From Maricaulis sp. (GTDB lineage: Bacteria > Pseudomonadota > Alphaproteobacteria > Caulobacterales > Maricaulaceae), in contig JAEPND010000003.1 of NCBI GenBank assembly GCA_017643585.1, positions 1-64,000 of the forward strand: a stretch of DNA of 64,000 nucleotides, given 5' to 3'. This document shows, piece by piece, positions 25,295 through 33,833 of this stretch. The position numbers and the translations under genes were made by a program. The notes under the pieces are model-generated. The model was given only the letters and a program-made list of their open reading frames with translations, made no database searches and was not told the origin of the DNA. Position 1 is the first letter of the stretch; every line of letters starts with the position of its first letter.

Positions 25295-25846
25295 ATGTTT
25301 GATAACGAACAACTCATCGCCGCTTTCCAGACTTTCCTGCGCTACGGCTTCAAGAAGACCTCGATGGAGGACCTGGCCCGGGCCATGGGTGTGTCCCGCC
25401 AGGCGCTGTACAAGCGTTATGGCTCCAAGGAAGCGATTCTCGACCTGGTCACACGGTCTCTGGTCGAAGCGTCCGGTGATGCCGCGCTGGCGGCACTGGC
25501 AGCACCGGAAACACCACTGGGCGACCGGCTTTATCAATGCCTGGATCAGTGGACCGGACAACATGTGGACCCCATGCGATCCTCGCCGCATTCAGGCGAG
25601 GTCCTGGCCATGACCGACCACTCGCCGCAAAGCGCGATCAAACAGCTGGAAGCTAGGCTACGCACGCAAATCGAGGCCTGCCTGCAGCGGGAAGCACCAC
25701 ATCTGAACGCGGCGGATGTGACCTATTCCCTGTTCATTGCGTCCTATGGTCTGCTGTATAAAGCCGAGGACCACGCCGAGTATGAAAGCGGGATGCGACG
25801 GGTGCTGAGCGCATTCGGCCTCGACCAAGCGCATCTGGCCCATTGA
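25295..25846 (+). CDS. TetR family transcriptional regulator
   Basis: This 183-residue protein has the N-terminal TetR helix-turn-helix at about residues 8-50 (FQTFLRYGFKKTSMEDLA…MGVSRQALYKRYGSKEAI). The C-terminal two thirds are the variable ligand-binding helices, of no recognised class. It is transcribed divergently from the SDR gene, the usual layout for a local repressor. Its operator must lie in 25143-25294, but I could not pick out a convincing palindrome there. Confidence 0.88.
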   Translation: MFDNEQLIAAFQTFLRYGFKKTSMEDLARAMGVSRQALYKRYGSKEAILDLVTRSLVEASGDAALAALAAPETPLGDRLYQCLDQWTGQHVDPMRSSPHSGEVLAMTDHSPQSAIKQLEARLRTQIEACLQREAPHLNAADVTYSLFIASYGLLYKAEDHAEYESGMRRVLSAFGLDQAHLAH

Positions 25847-25913
25847 CACCACACCGGCAGGCCTGTATCCACCGCGCTCCTTATCAACTTGAAGTGAAAT
25901 CCAAGGCCGAACG

Positions 25914-26039
25914 ATGAAAGTCCGCAGCTCGATCAAATCGCTGAAAAACCGCCACCGCGATTGCCAGGTCGTGAAGCGCCGCGGCCGTGTCTATGTGATC
26001 AACAAGACCGATCCGCGCTTCAAGGCTCGCGCAGGCTAG
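25914..26039 (+). CDS. rpmJ: 50S ribosomal protein bL36
   Basis: This 41-residue protein, [18 protein letters not shown] followed by [20 protein letters not shown]…, matches the alphaproteobacterial bL36 over its full length. It has one Cys rather than the four zinc ligands of the zinc-binding form, so it is the zinc-independent type. AAGG stands upstream of the ATG at 25914. It is a monocistronic gene ended by a strong terminator. Confidence 0.95.
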   Translation: MKVRSSIKSLKNRHRDCQVVKRRGRVYVINKTDPRFKARAG

Positions 26040-26080
26040 TCCAGCGATACCGAATTCCGCCTCACGGCGGTTGACGAATA

Positions 26081-26117
26081 CAAACCCGTGCACTTCAAGT
26101 GCGCGGGTTTGTTTTTT
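26081..26117 (+). terminator. Rho-independent terminator of rpmJ
   Basis: A 14-bp stem with one G-T pair (caaacccgtgcact / agtgcgcgggtttg) has a 3-base loop and is followed by TTTTTT. It ends just before the HAD gene, whose own start lies 13 bases further on. Confidence 0.9.
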
Positions 26118-26129
26118 CCGGAGCCAGCG

Positions 26130-26735
26130 ATGACCGTCAAAGCCGTATTGTGGGATCTGGGCAATGTGCTGATTGACTGGCAGCCCGCCCAGCTATACCG
26201 CCAGCATTTCGACGATGAAGCCGAGCTCCGGCACTTCCTCGACAATGTCTGCAACATGGACTGGCATGTCCACCACGATCGCGGCGTGCCCATGGCCGAG
26301 AACCGCAAATCCCTGATCGCGCAATACCCGCACTATGAAAAACAGATCCGGTTGTGGGAAACCGGGCTGGCCGACATGGTCACCGGCACCTTGCCGGGCA
26401 CGCCTGAGGCCATTGAAGCCCTGCATGCCCGCGATGTTCCGCAATACGCCCTCACCAACATGCCGGCGGAGTGGATCGACTGGGTCGTCGAGAGCTTTCC
26501 GTCCATGTCCCGCATGCGTGATGTTGTCGTCTCGGGCCACGAGGGTGTGGTCAAACCCGAGCCGGAAATCTACGCCATCACGGCCCAACGCTTGCCGCAC
26601 GCACCGGGCGAGGTCCTGTTCTTTGATGACCGCATGAAAAACGTCGAGGCGGCACGCGCGTACGGCTTCCTGGCCGAACAGTTCATCGATGGCGACAAGC
26701 TGCATGCTGATCTCCGGACCCACGGCCTGCTCTGA
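26130..26735 (+). CDS. HAD superfamily (subfamily IA) phosphatase
   Basis: I chose the ATG at 26130 behind GGAG, giving 201 residues. HAD motifs appear in order: I, LWDLGNVLIDW (Asp nucleophile; the usual second Asp is Asn, as in the YihX-type group), II, YALTNMP (Thr), III, GVVKPEPEIY (Lys), and IV, FFDDRMKNVEAA (paired Asp). A helical cap lies between motifs I and II. The closest group by motif is the YihX-like glucose-1-phosphate phosphatases, but the substrate is a guess. It is cytosolic. Confidence 0.87.
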   Translation: MTVKAVLWDLGNVLIDWQPAQLYRQHFDDEAELRHFLDNVCNMDWHVHHDRGVPMAENRKSLIAQYPHYEKQIRLWETGLADMVTGTLPGTPEAIEALHARDVPQYALTNMPAEWIDWVVESFPSMSRMRDVVVSGHEGVVKPEPEIYAITAQRLPHAPGEVLFFDDRMKNVEAARAYGFLAEQFIDGDKLHADLRTHGLL

Positions 26736-26878
26736 CGCGTGCAAATTAACGTGGACGTCAAGGTAAGTTTCCGGTTCACTTTCTCTGATTTTGCCCCATT
26801 ATCTCTCCCATACAGGCTGACGGGTGGAGCCAACCCCTGCGGCCGGGTGCCAATGGCACTGTCGATAAGGAGGAGACG

Positions 26879-28057
26879 ATGGATCTCAACTTCACCCCGG
26901 AAGAGGAAGCCTTCCGCGCGGAAGTCCGGCAATTCCTGAAGGATAACCTGCCGGAAGAGCTCGCAACCAAGGTCCGCAACGGACTTGAGTTCACCAAGCA
27001 AGACATCGAGCAATGGCATGCCATCCTGCAGACCCGCAACTGGCTGGCCGCGACCTGGCCCGTGGAACATGGCGGCCCCGGCTGGAATGCCACGCAACGT
27101 CATATCTTTGACGAAGAGCGGTCGCTCGCCAATGCGCCCACCGTGGTGCCCTTCGGCGTCGGCATGCTGGGACCGGTTCTGCTGAAATTCGGCACCGAGG
27201 AACAAAAGGCCACGATCCTGCCGCGCATTCTCGACGGCACGGACTGGTGGTGTCAGGGCTATTCAGAGCCGGGCGCCGGCTCTGATCTGGCCAGCCTGAA
27301 GACCCGCGCCATCCGTGACGGTGACGACTACATCATCAATGGTCAGAAAACCTGGACCACGCTGGGCCAGCACGCTGACAAGATCTTCTGCCTGGTCCGC
27401 ACCTCGACCGAGGGCAAGCCGCAGGAAGGCATTTCCTTCATTCTGGTCGACATCAACACGCCCGGCATCGAAATGCGTCCGATCCGCCTGCTTGAGGGTG
27501 GCTATGAGGTCAATGAAGTCTTCTTCACCGATGTCCGCGTCCCGGCGGCCAATCTGGTCGGCGAGGAAAACCAGGGCTGGACCATCGCCAAATACCTGCT
27601 GACGCACGAGCGCACGGGCATTGCGGGTGTCGGCTATTCGACCCAGGCGCTGATCGAGCTGAAATCTCTCGCCAAAAAGCTCAAGCGACGTGGCAAGCCG
27701 CTGGCAGAGGATCCGATCTTCATGTCCAAAGTCACCGAAGTCGAGATCGACCTGGAAGCGATGCGGATCACCAATCTGCGCATGCTGTCCGGTGGCGGCG
27801 CGATGGGCACGGTATCATCCATGCTGAAGATCAAGGGCACGGTTATCCGCCAGGCGATCAATGACCTGGCCCGTCGCGCGCTGGGTCCAGCAGCCTGCCC
27901 CTTCCCGTCCGAGGACGTGCTGGGCAATCTGGCGGTCGCCCCGCCGGAAGCGGCCAACAATGCGGCGAGCTATTTCAACAACCGCAAGCTCTCCATCTTC
28001 GGTGGATCCAACGAGATCCAGCGCAATATCATCACCAAAGAACTGTTCATGGGTTAG
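26879..28057 (+). CDS. Acyl-CoA dehydrogenase family protein, first of a pair
   Basis: This 392-residue flavoprotein follows a perfect AAGGAGGAG site. It has the three-domain ACAD pattern: an N-terminal helical domain, the beta domain with WWCQGYSEPGAGSDLASL and the FAD-contacting QKTWTTLGQHAD, and a C-terminal helical bundle ending FGGSNEIQRNIITKELFMG. It oxidises an acyl-CoA to the 2,3-enoyl-CoA and passes electrons to ETF. The second ACAD gene starts 4 bases after its stop, so the two probably form a hetero-oligomer, as in FadE-type sterol or branched-chain degrading pairs. No Glu base is obvious at the usual place. Confidence 0.92.
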   Translation: MDLNFTPEEEAFRAEVRQFLKDNLPEELATKVRNGLEFTKQDIEQWHAILQTRNWLAATWPVEHGGPGWNATQRHIFDEERSLANAPTVVPFGVGMLGPVLLKFGTEEQKATILPRILDGTDWWCQGYSEPGAGSDLASLKTRAIRDGDDYIINGQKTWTTLGQHADKIFCLVRTSTEGKPQEGISFILVDINTPGIEMRPIRLLEGGYEVNEVFFTDVRVPAANLVGEENQGWTIAKYLLTHERTGIAGVGYSTQALIELKSLAKKLKRRGKPLAEDPIFMSKVTEVEIDLEAMRITNLRMLSGGGAMGTVSSMLKIKGTVIRQAINDLARRALGPAACPFPSEDVLGNLAVAPPEAANNAASYFNNRKLSIFGGSNEIQRNIITKELFMG

Positions 28058-28061
28058 GGCA

Positions 28062-29126
28062 ATGGATTTCAATCATACCGAAGACCGGCGCATGATCTCC
28101 GATAGCCTGCGCCGCTATCTCGCTGAACAATACGACAACGAATACCGCAACAAGATCGCCTATGAAGCGCCCTATCACGATGCGTCCAAGTGGGCGGAAC
28201 TCGCGGAACTGGGCATTCTCGGTGCACTCGTCTCCGAGGCTGATGGCGGTTTTGGCGGTGACGGTTTCGACATCTCTGTTGTGTTCGAGGAACTGGGTCG
28301 TGGCCTGTGTGCCGAGCCGATGCTGGCCAATCTGATGGCCCTGCGCCTCTATGCAGCCTTTGGACAGTCGGAGCGGGTTGATGGCATCATTGGCGGCAGT
28401 GAACGCGCTGCGCTGGCCGTATGGGAAACCGATGCCTTCTCGACGCTGGACGACATCGCGATGACGGGCGGTGACAAGCTGTCCGGCCGCAAGACGGTGG
28501 TCTATGGCGGTAACAGCGCCGATCACCTGCTTGTGGTCGCGAGGACCGCCGCAGGCAAGTTCGGTCTCTATGAGGTCGCAGCAGCGGACACGGAGACCCT
28601 CTCCTACGCTATGATCGATGGCGGCGGCGCGGCCGAGATCGTGCTCGACAATACGTCGGCAAAGCTGATCTCCGACGACGCTGCGGACGCAATCAACGCC
28701 GCGCTGGATGCCGGCCGCCTGGCCCTGTGTGCCGAAGCAGTCGGCATCATGGATATGCTGCGTGACACCGTGAAAGACTATCTCATGCAGCGCCAGCAAT
28801 TCGGTCGCCCGATTGCCATGTTCCAGGCCCTGCAGCACCGGCTGGTCGATTTCTCCATCGAGATCGAACAAGCCCGCTCCATCGTCATCCTCGCCAGCTC
28901 GAAGCTGGATGCAAAGGATCGCGCCCTGCACATCGCCCGGGCCAAGAACCTCATCGGTCGTGCGGGCAAGCTGGTTGCCGAAGAAGCCATCCAGATGCAT
29001 GGCGGTATCGGCATGACCTGGGAATATGCGCCATCGCACTACGCCAAGCGCCTAACCATGCTTGATGCCCAGCTGGGCGATACTGAAGACCAGCTGCGCA
29101 CCGTCATGGAGCTGGAGCACGCCTGA
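28062..29126 (+). CDS. Acyl-CoA dehydrogenase family protein, second of a pair
   Basis: This 354-residue protein starts at 28062, four bases after the first ACAD gene. It keeps the ACAD fold (GILGALVSEADGGFGGDGFD near the N-terminus, QRQQFGRPIAMFQALQHRL in the C-terminal domain, QMHGGIGMTWEYAPSHYAKR near the end). Its middle domain is shorter and lacks the usual FAD-binding YxxSEPxAGSD segment. That is what is seen in the partner chain of two-gene alpha2beta2 ACADs, in which the cofactor site is shared. It is probably inactive on its own. Confidence 0.9.
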   Translation: MDFNHTEDRRMISDSLRRYLAEQYDNEYRNKIAYEAPYHDASKWAELAELGILGALVSEADGGFGGDGFDISVVFEELGRGLCAEPMLANLMALRLYAAFGQSERVDGIIGGSERAALAVWETDAFSTLDDIAMTGGDKLSGRKTVVYGGNSADHLLVVARTAAGKFGLYEVAAADTETLSYAMIDGGGAAEIVLDNTSAKLISDDAADAINAALDAGRLALCAEAVGIMDMLRDTVKDYLMQRQQFGRPIAMFQALQHRLVDFSIEIEQARSIVILASSKLDAKDRALHIARAKNLIGRAGKLVAEEAIQMHGGIGMTWEYAPSHYAKRLTMLDAQLGDTEDQLRTVMELEHA

Positions 29127-29135
29127 CCCTGTTTG

Positions 29136-29164
29136 CTAGACCGCCGCACCTCCCGGCGGTCTAG
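29136..29164. terminator. Hairpin between the convergent acyl-CoA dehydrogenase and lipase genes
   Basis: An 11-bp perfect stem (ctagaccgccg / cggcggtctag) with a 7-base loop includes the lipase stop codon. There is no T run, so it is weak as an intrinsic terminator but is the only structure in the gap. Confidence 0.45.
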
Positions 29165-30324
29165 CGCTCAGCAGGCTCGCTCGTTTCGGCCAGAACCGAC
29201 GGTGAGGCATTGAGCCGTTTGCGCCGTGCCCGTCGCTCGAGCGCGTAATAGGCCAGCTTTTCCGAATACTTGCTGATATCATGGTGCGCGAGGGGCGTGC
29301 GTAAGCGTTCCAGCCAGCTCATCCGGCCATCTACCAGACTCGACCAACGATCGCCGATCGTCGGTCCACTGCGAAGCTTGAGCCCCGGATAGGCATGCAG
29401 CCCCGAAGGATCGACGATGCGTTGCGCATTCGACAAGTGACGCTGATCGCCCATGTGCCGATAGTCGTTGAACTTGTTGAAGTGTGGCACCAGCCAACGG
29501 GTGAAGCGAGACCATCTCAGGGCCCGCGTCACGCCTTTCATCATCCAGCCAGGTGGCGGAATGGCAGGCACACCATCCGACGCATTCACGACCCGATACA
29601 AGGGCGTATAGATCTGGTCGAAGAACATCTCATTGCCGATACGCGGCGCGCCGAACGTATAACAGGCCCCCTCCGACCGGTTGGCGATGTAGCGCGTAGC
29701 GACCACGGCCAGCGCACCGCCCAGGCTGTGCCCTGTAACAAATACCGGTAAATCCGAATGCGCCCGGATCACCTCATTGATCATGTCGCGAACCGGCAGG
29801 AAGGCGTTGAGGAAACCGGAATGGACCCGCGGCTCCTCGTCGGTATCACCCTTCACCGTTGTCATCGCCAGATTGAGATCGGTCCTCAGATCCGCTAGGC
29901 GCTTGGGCTCGGTGCCACGAAAGGCCAGGACCAGCATGTCCGTTTTCTCGGCATCGGTCTTGGCGGTCAGATCGACCCGCGCAATGAAGGCCTGGGTGTC
30001 AACATTCAACCCATCGCGAATATCGAAAATCTTCTCCAGCTTGAAGCCCACAAGCCCCAGCTTGGTCTCCAGTTCCACACGCGCCGGTTCGCCCTGCCCG
30101 GGCACCAGGAGCTGGTTGATTGCCGCAATAATGGTGGGTACATCCCGCTCGCTTGCGAGCGCTTGTGCAAGCGCCTTCACTTCGTCCGGTCCCGCCTGTC
30201 GATCAAAGGGCAGATAGGCCAGCCATGACATGACCGACATCAACCACGCCGTCCGGTCGGAATAAGCTGCTCGCTTGCTGGGGCTCTTGAGGAGCGCATC
30301 CTCGACATAGAAGTCGAAATCCAT
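29161..30324 (-). CDS. Lipase family protein (class 3 alpha/beta hydrolase)
   Basis: This 387-residue protein has the class 3 (fungal-type) lipase pattern: LVLAFRGTEPKRLADLRTDL (oxyanion region), the pentapeptide GHSLGGAL with Ser near residue 199, then CYTFGAPRIGNEMFFDQIY, and an Asp in NASDGVPAIPP. No signal peptide is seen, so it is probably cytosolic or released by another route. The C-terminus is basic (RRARRKRLN). It hydrolyses lipid esters; the substrate is unknown. It is followed upstream by a desaturase gene on the same strand, 83 bases away. Confidence 0.87.
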   Translation of the reverse strand: MDFDFYVEDALLKSPSKRAAYSDRTAWLMSVMSWLAYLPFDRQAGPDEVKALAQALASERDVPTIIAAINQLLVPGQGEPARVELETKLGLVGFKLEKIFDIRDGLNVDTQAFIARVDLTAKTDAEKTDMLVLAFRGTEPKRLADLRTDLNLAMTTVKGDTDEEPRVHSGFLNAFLPVRDMINEVIRAHSDLPVFVTGHSLGGALAVVATRYIANRSEGACYTFGAPRIGNEMFFDQIYTPLYRVVNASDGVPAIPPPGWMMKGVTRALRWSRFTRWLVPHFNKFNDYRHMGDQRHLSNAQRIVDPSGLHAYPGLKLRSGPTIGDRWSSLVDGRMSWLERLRTPLAHHDISKYSEKLAYYALERRARRKRLNASPSVLAETSEPAER

Positions 30325-30407
30325 ATCGCATCACCCTGCCAAACACACCACTCAGGGGAGACGTTATAGATAATTCAACCTAGATTTGAAAGCCAGAGGC
30401 GGTTTCG

Positions 30408-31322
30408 CTACTCTGCCGGGGCGGGATCCGGCTCGATTGGACCTTGTGTAGGCCTTAGGCCCTCATGATGGCGGGCCGCCTTTTCCTCCAGCACCGACCG
30501 CAGACGATTATACAGGCGCTGATAGTTGTAGAAGGGCACGGATGGCCAGAGGTGATGCATCAGATGCCAGTTCTGCCAGAGGAAGAGGACGTTCCAGCTC
30601 GTGAAGCCGATATTGCGGGTCGCGGAATACCGGCCGGTCTCCTTGAACGGATGATGCGGCAACCATTGGAACATGATGATCAGCATGTTCATCGCGATGA
30701 AAACTGCCCCGTAGACCAGGCCGACAAACACCCAGCCGAAAACGCCGAGCGCCAGCGACCAGAAGACTATGCACTGCAGCCAGTTGGCCAGATGGTGCTG
30801 GACCTTCTCCGACCGCGTCATGATCTGGTCCGCATTTACATAACCCCGTGCCAGCGACGGATCCCGGAAGATCTGCTTGAGGAGCAGGATGGGAACCGGC
30901 TGCAGCGCCGTTGAAATCAGGTTGCGCAGAAGCAGGCGGGGAAAGCTGAGCTTCACATAGATGTCCGGATCCTTCTCGGTGTTAACGAAGGAATGGTGGT
31001 GTTTGTGCGTGCGTTGCAGCAGCGGCCAGGTGGCAAACAGCATCAGCGAACCATACCAGCCGATTGCCGTGTGGACCCACGCCCAGTTCCGATCCCGAAC
31101 AATGTTTCCATGTACGCTTTCATGCACCAGGGTGTAATGCGCGTAGGTCGTGAAGCCGATCGGCAGGACAAGCCAGCCCAGAGCCACGGCGCCGGAAAGC
31201 ACCAAGTAGATCATGCTCCAGTGCACACCCACCAGGACCCCCAGAAAGGCCAGCGTCGGCCACGCCACCTCAGGCGTCAGCGCCTTGGCTTCGTGTTTTT
31301 CATTGATCCGAACATCGCTCAT
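30408..31322 (-). CDS. Fatty acid desaturase family membrane protein
   Basis: This 304-residue membrane protein carries the three His boxes of the di-iron desaturase/hydroxylase family: HESVHGN near 68, HKHHHSF near 106 and HLMHHLWPSVPFY near 255. Four to five hydrophobic segments flank them. It would introduce a double bond or hydroxyl group into a lipid chain or carotenoid with O2 and electrons from ferredoxin or cytochrome b5-like donors. The short loops and HHLWP end also fit beta-carotene ketolase/hydroxylase relatives, so substrate is open. Confidence 0.87.
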   Translation of the reverse strand: MSDVRINEKHEAKALTPEVAWPTLAFLGVLVGVHWSMIYLVLSGAVALGWLVLPIGFTTYAHYTLVHESVHGNIVRDRNWAWVHTAIGWYGSLMLFATWPLLQRTHKHHHSFVNTEKDPDIYVKLSFPRLLLRNLISTALQPVPILLLKQIFRDPSLARGYVNADQIMTRSEKVQHHLANWLQCIVFWSLALGVFGWVFVGLVYGAVFIAMNMLIIMFQWLPHHPFKETGRYSATRNIGFTSWNVLFLWQNWHLMHHLWPSVPFYNYQRLYNRLRSVLEEKAARHHEGLRPTQGPIEPDPAPAE

Positions 31323-31439
31323 GAGATTATTTAAACAGCGTTCATAAAATGAATCAAGACCCTATCGAGCGCCTTAAATCTCCTCAATCTTCTGGGAGGA
31401 TGACTGGACGTCACAGCTCGCTCGGCTATCCTTCTGGCC

Positions 31440-32003
31440 ATGATTACGTTTTTTGCCAGCCTGGTCCTGCTCGCGCAGGATGTCGATACGGTCCAGATCG
31501 AACCCAGCATCCCCTTCCAGACGGCAGACGAGCGCCTGGAAGAACGACTGGACGCGCTGGCGACAGCTGATGAGCGTGCCGCGGCCCCGCTGATCGACGA
31601 AATTCACGCCTTGTGGGCCCATTCCGGCTCGGACACGATCCAGCTGTTGATGGATCGCGGCTTTGCAGCCGAAGTAGCCGGCAATGAGGACATCGCTGCG
31701 CGCATGTATGACCACGTCAACCGGTTGGCGCCAGACTATGCCGAAGGCTGGCTGGCGTCCGGACGCGTTGCCATGGCCTTCGAGGACTGGGCCTTTGCCC
31801 TGGAGACCGTGAACACCGCGCTCACGCTGGAACCACGCCGTTACGACGCCTATTTCTCGATCGGCCGCGTCCTGGAACAGGCCGAAGAGTGGGATGCCGC
31901 CCTTGAAGCCTATGAGGAAACCCTGGCCATCTACCCGACTTTCGAACCGGCGGTGGAAGCTCGCGACCGGCTCGCAGCCGCGCTGGCCGGGCGGGCGCTT
32001 TAG
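31440..32003 (+). CDS. Exported tetratricopeptide repeat protein
   Basis: This 187-residue protein starts with a short signal sequence (MITFFASLVLLAQ). Two or three TPR units follow (IAARMYDHVNRLAPDYAEGW; WAFALETVNTALTLEPRRYD; WDAALEAYEETLAIYPTFEP). TPRs mediate protein contacts, probably in the periplasm here. The stop codon is followed at once by the ATG of a hydrolase gene, so the two are co-translated. A GCTATCCT box lies about 12 bases before the ATG with no ribosome site, hinting at leaderless transcription. Confidence 0.85.
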   Translation: MITFFASLVLLAQDVDTVQIEPSIPFQTADERLEERLDALATADERAAAPLIDEIHALWAHSGSDTIQLLMDRGFAAEVAGNEDIAARMYDHVNRLAPDYAEGWLASGRVAMAFEDWAFALETVNTALTLEPRRYDAYFSIGRVLEQAEEWDAALEAYEETLAIYPTFEPAVEARDRLAAALAGRAL

Positions 32004-32939
32004 ATGATGCTGACGGCCATCCTGACTGGTGGCTTCCTGCTGACCCTGGCAATCGGCTTCGCCATTGCCCGTTCCATCCAGTCCAAAATCGAGACCGAGC
32101 ACCCGCCTGCTGGCGAGTTCATCGACGTTGATGGCGTCCGGCTTCACCTGCGCCAGACCGGGCCACGCGATCGCGAACCCATTCTGGTGCTGCATGGCGC
32201 GGCCTCGAATCTGGAAGAGCCCTATTCCGCGCTTTCCGAGACCTTCAGGAATGAACACGTTATCTGGCTGGATCGCCCCGGCCTGGGATGGAGCGACCGG
32301 CCTGACACGGACTGGTCGCCGAGCGCCGAAGCCGCACTGATCATTGCGCTGCTGGACAAGCTTGGCATTGAACGCACGCTTGTCCTCGGCCATTCCTGGG
32401 GCGGTGCGATCTCGATGCGGCTGGCGCTGGACCACCCGGACCGGGTCAGCGCTCTTGTGCTCATCGCGCCCGCGCTCGGTGCATGGATCGGGGATGCCGC
32501 CTGGTTCAACAAGGCCAGTTTCTGGCCGGTCATCGGCCCGCTGTTCACCCGGCTTCTTGTGCCCCTGAGCGGCAAACCAAACCTGCGCTCGGGCGCCGTC
32601 AACGCCTTCCATCCTGAACCCGTGCCAGAGGGTTACGCCGAAACGACCAGCCTCGCCCTCTTGTTGCGCAAGCCGAACTGGCTGGCCAATGCCCGCGACA
32701 TGGCAGATGTAAACCGGCACCTGGAACAACAGGAACCGCATTATCACAAGGTCGAGCACAGGACGATTTTCCTTGCGGGAAAGGCGGATACGGTATTGTG
32801 GAGCCACCGTCATTCCGGGTTGACCGCCAGTCGAATGAAGAATGCGGAACTCCGCTGGATTCCGAACGCAGGCCATAATCTGCATCACCATCAACAGGAT
32901 GCCGTAGCCGCGGCCATCGCTGATGTCCGGGGCGACTAG
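32004..32939 (+). CDS. Membrane-anchored alpha/beta hydrolase
   Basis: This 311-residue protein starts right after the TPR gene stop. An N-terminal hydrophobic helix (AILTGGFLLTLAIGFAIA) anchors it. The hydrolase core shows VLHGAASNLEEPY (oxyanion), DRPGLGWSDRP, the nucleophile elbow GHSWGGAIS near residue 132 and a terminal WIPNAGHNLHHH with the catalytic His. The substrate is unknown; the family includes esterases, epoxide hydrolases and haloperoxidases. Confidence 0.9.
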   Translation: MMLTAILTGGFLLTLAIGFAIARSIQSKIETEHPPAGEFIDVDGVRLHLRQTGPRDREPILVLHGAASNLEEPYSALSETFRNEHVIWLDRPGLGWSDRPDTDWSPSAEAALIIALLDKLGIERTLVLGHSWGGAISMRLALDHPDRVSALVLIAPALGAWIGDAAWFNKASFWPVIGPLFTRLLVPLSGKPNLRSGAVNAFHPEPVPEGYAETTSLALLLRKPNWLANARDMADVNRHLEQQEPHYHKVEHRTIFLAGKADTVLWSHRHSGLTASRMKNAELRWIPNAGHNLHHHQQDAVAAAIADVRGD

Positions 32940-33027
32940 CCAGCCTGCAGATTCTTGTGCCGCAGCGGCTTGAGAACGCACGCCTCAGAGCCTAGTTTCG
33001 CGAACGCATTCCTAACGAGGTTCCGAC

Positions 33028-33315
33028 ATGGCTTTCACCGATTCCGCACCTGAAACCGGCTCCATCGACCAGTCCGACAGCATTGGCGGCGCGGCGCGCG
33101 AGCAGATCAAGGCTTTCGTGGCGCGTATCGAACGTCTCGAAGAGGACAAGGCCAACGTCATGGCTGACATGAAAGAGGTCTATGCAGAGGCCAAATCCAT
33201 GGGTTTTGACACCAAAATCCTGCGCAAGGTGATCTCGCTGCGCAAGATCGATGTGCGCGATCGCCAGGAAGCTGAAGCGCTGCTGGAACTCTATCTCGGC
33301 GCTGTCGAAAGCTGA
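33028..33315 (+). CDS. gapR: GapR-type DUF2312 nucleoid-associated DNA-binding protein
   Basis: This 95-residue protein has the GapR/DUF2312 signature REQIKAFVARIERLEEDKA then DMKEVYAEAKSMGFDTKIL and LRKIDVRDRQEAEALLELYL. In Caulobacter, GapR dimers or tetramers clamp overtwisted, AT-rich DNA and help gyrase and topoisomerase IV ahead of replication and transcription. Length and motifs match closely. A promoter-like TTGAGA-N14-GCCTAGTTT precedes it by about 30 bases. Several paralogues occur in related genomes, so this may not be the only copy. Confidence 0.9.
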   Translation: MAFTDSAPETGSIDQSDSIGGAAREQIKAFVARIERLEEDKANVMADMKEVYAEAKSMGFDTKILRKVISLRKIDVRDRQEAEALLELYLGAVES

Positions 33316-33340
33316 TTCCGCTGACGGGAAAGTGAATTCA

Positions 33341-33393
33341 GTCTCCTGTCCACGCAGCCTAGTTTGACACCCGGGGCGCAAGGGACAGGAGAC
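33341..33393. repeat. 11-bp perfect inverted repeat around a promoter-like box
   Basis: The arms gtctcctgtcc (33341-33351) and ggacaggagac (33383-33393) are perfect complements 31 bases apart. The space holds a CCTAGTTT box (33358-33365), and the right arm contains the ribosome site of the next gene. It could be an operator centred on the transcription start or a structure that hides the ribosome site. Confidence 0.55.
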
Positions 33394-33397
33394 GATC

Positions 33398-33826
33398 ATG
33401 CGACAGCTCATAGCTGCACTCACACTTATTGCCGCGACCACATCCGCGGCCTTCGCCCAGGATGAGGCTGATGTCGACGGCGTTCGCGCCGCGGTCATGG
33501 CCTATTTCAACGCCGGCAATACCGGTGATCCGGATCTGGCCCGCGAGGCGTTCTACACCTCAACCGGCGACATGTTCATCTATCGCAATGACGAGGATGG
33601 CGAGCGCGTCGACACCATGAATCTGGGTGACTTTGCCGCCCGTTTCGGTCGCGCCATGCCTGACCGGACGGTCACTTTCCACGACATCACGATGGCCGAA
33701 GGCCGTGTCGCCTCGGCCCATATTACCATTGACTGGGCAGACGGCCGTTTCGTTGACGACATGTTCCTGCTTTACAAGATCGATGGGCAGTGGAAGATCG
33801 TCGCAAAGGCTTTTGCTTGGCACTAG
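33398..33826 (+). CDS. Exported NTF2-like/SnoaL-like fold protein (DUF4440-type)
   Basis: This 142-residue protein has a signal peptide (MRQLIAALTLIAATTSAAFA) and a single NTF2-like domain: VRAAVMAYFNAGNTGDPDLA at the start of the cone and a terminal sheet FVDDMFLLYKIDGQWKIVAK. Such domains bind small molecules or act as hydrolases or isomerases; no catalytic set is evident here. It is probably periplasmic. It precedes a basic, hypothetical gene by 7 bases and may be co-transcribed with it. Confidence 0.8.
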   Translation: MRQLIAALTLIAATTSAAFAQDEADVDGVRAAVMAYFNAGNTGDPDLAREAFYTSTGDMFIYRNDEDGERVDTMNLGDFAARFGRAMPDRTVTFHDITMAEGRVASAHITIDWADGRFVDDMFLLYKIDGQWKIVAKAFAWH

Positions 33827-33833
33827 AGGCGTA

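Noticed and set aside
31374-32981. Long minus-strand open frame (535 codons) opposite the TPR and hydrolase genes
   Set aside because: Both plus-strand genes have clear motifs; the antisense frame is Gln/Arg/Gly-rich without family features.
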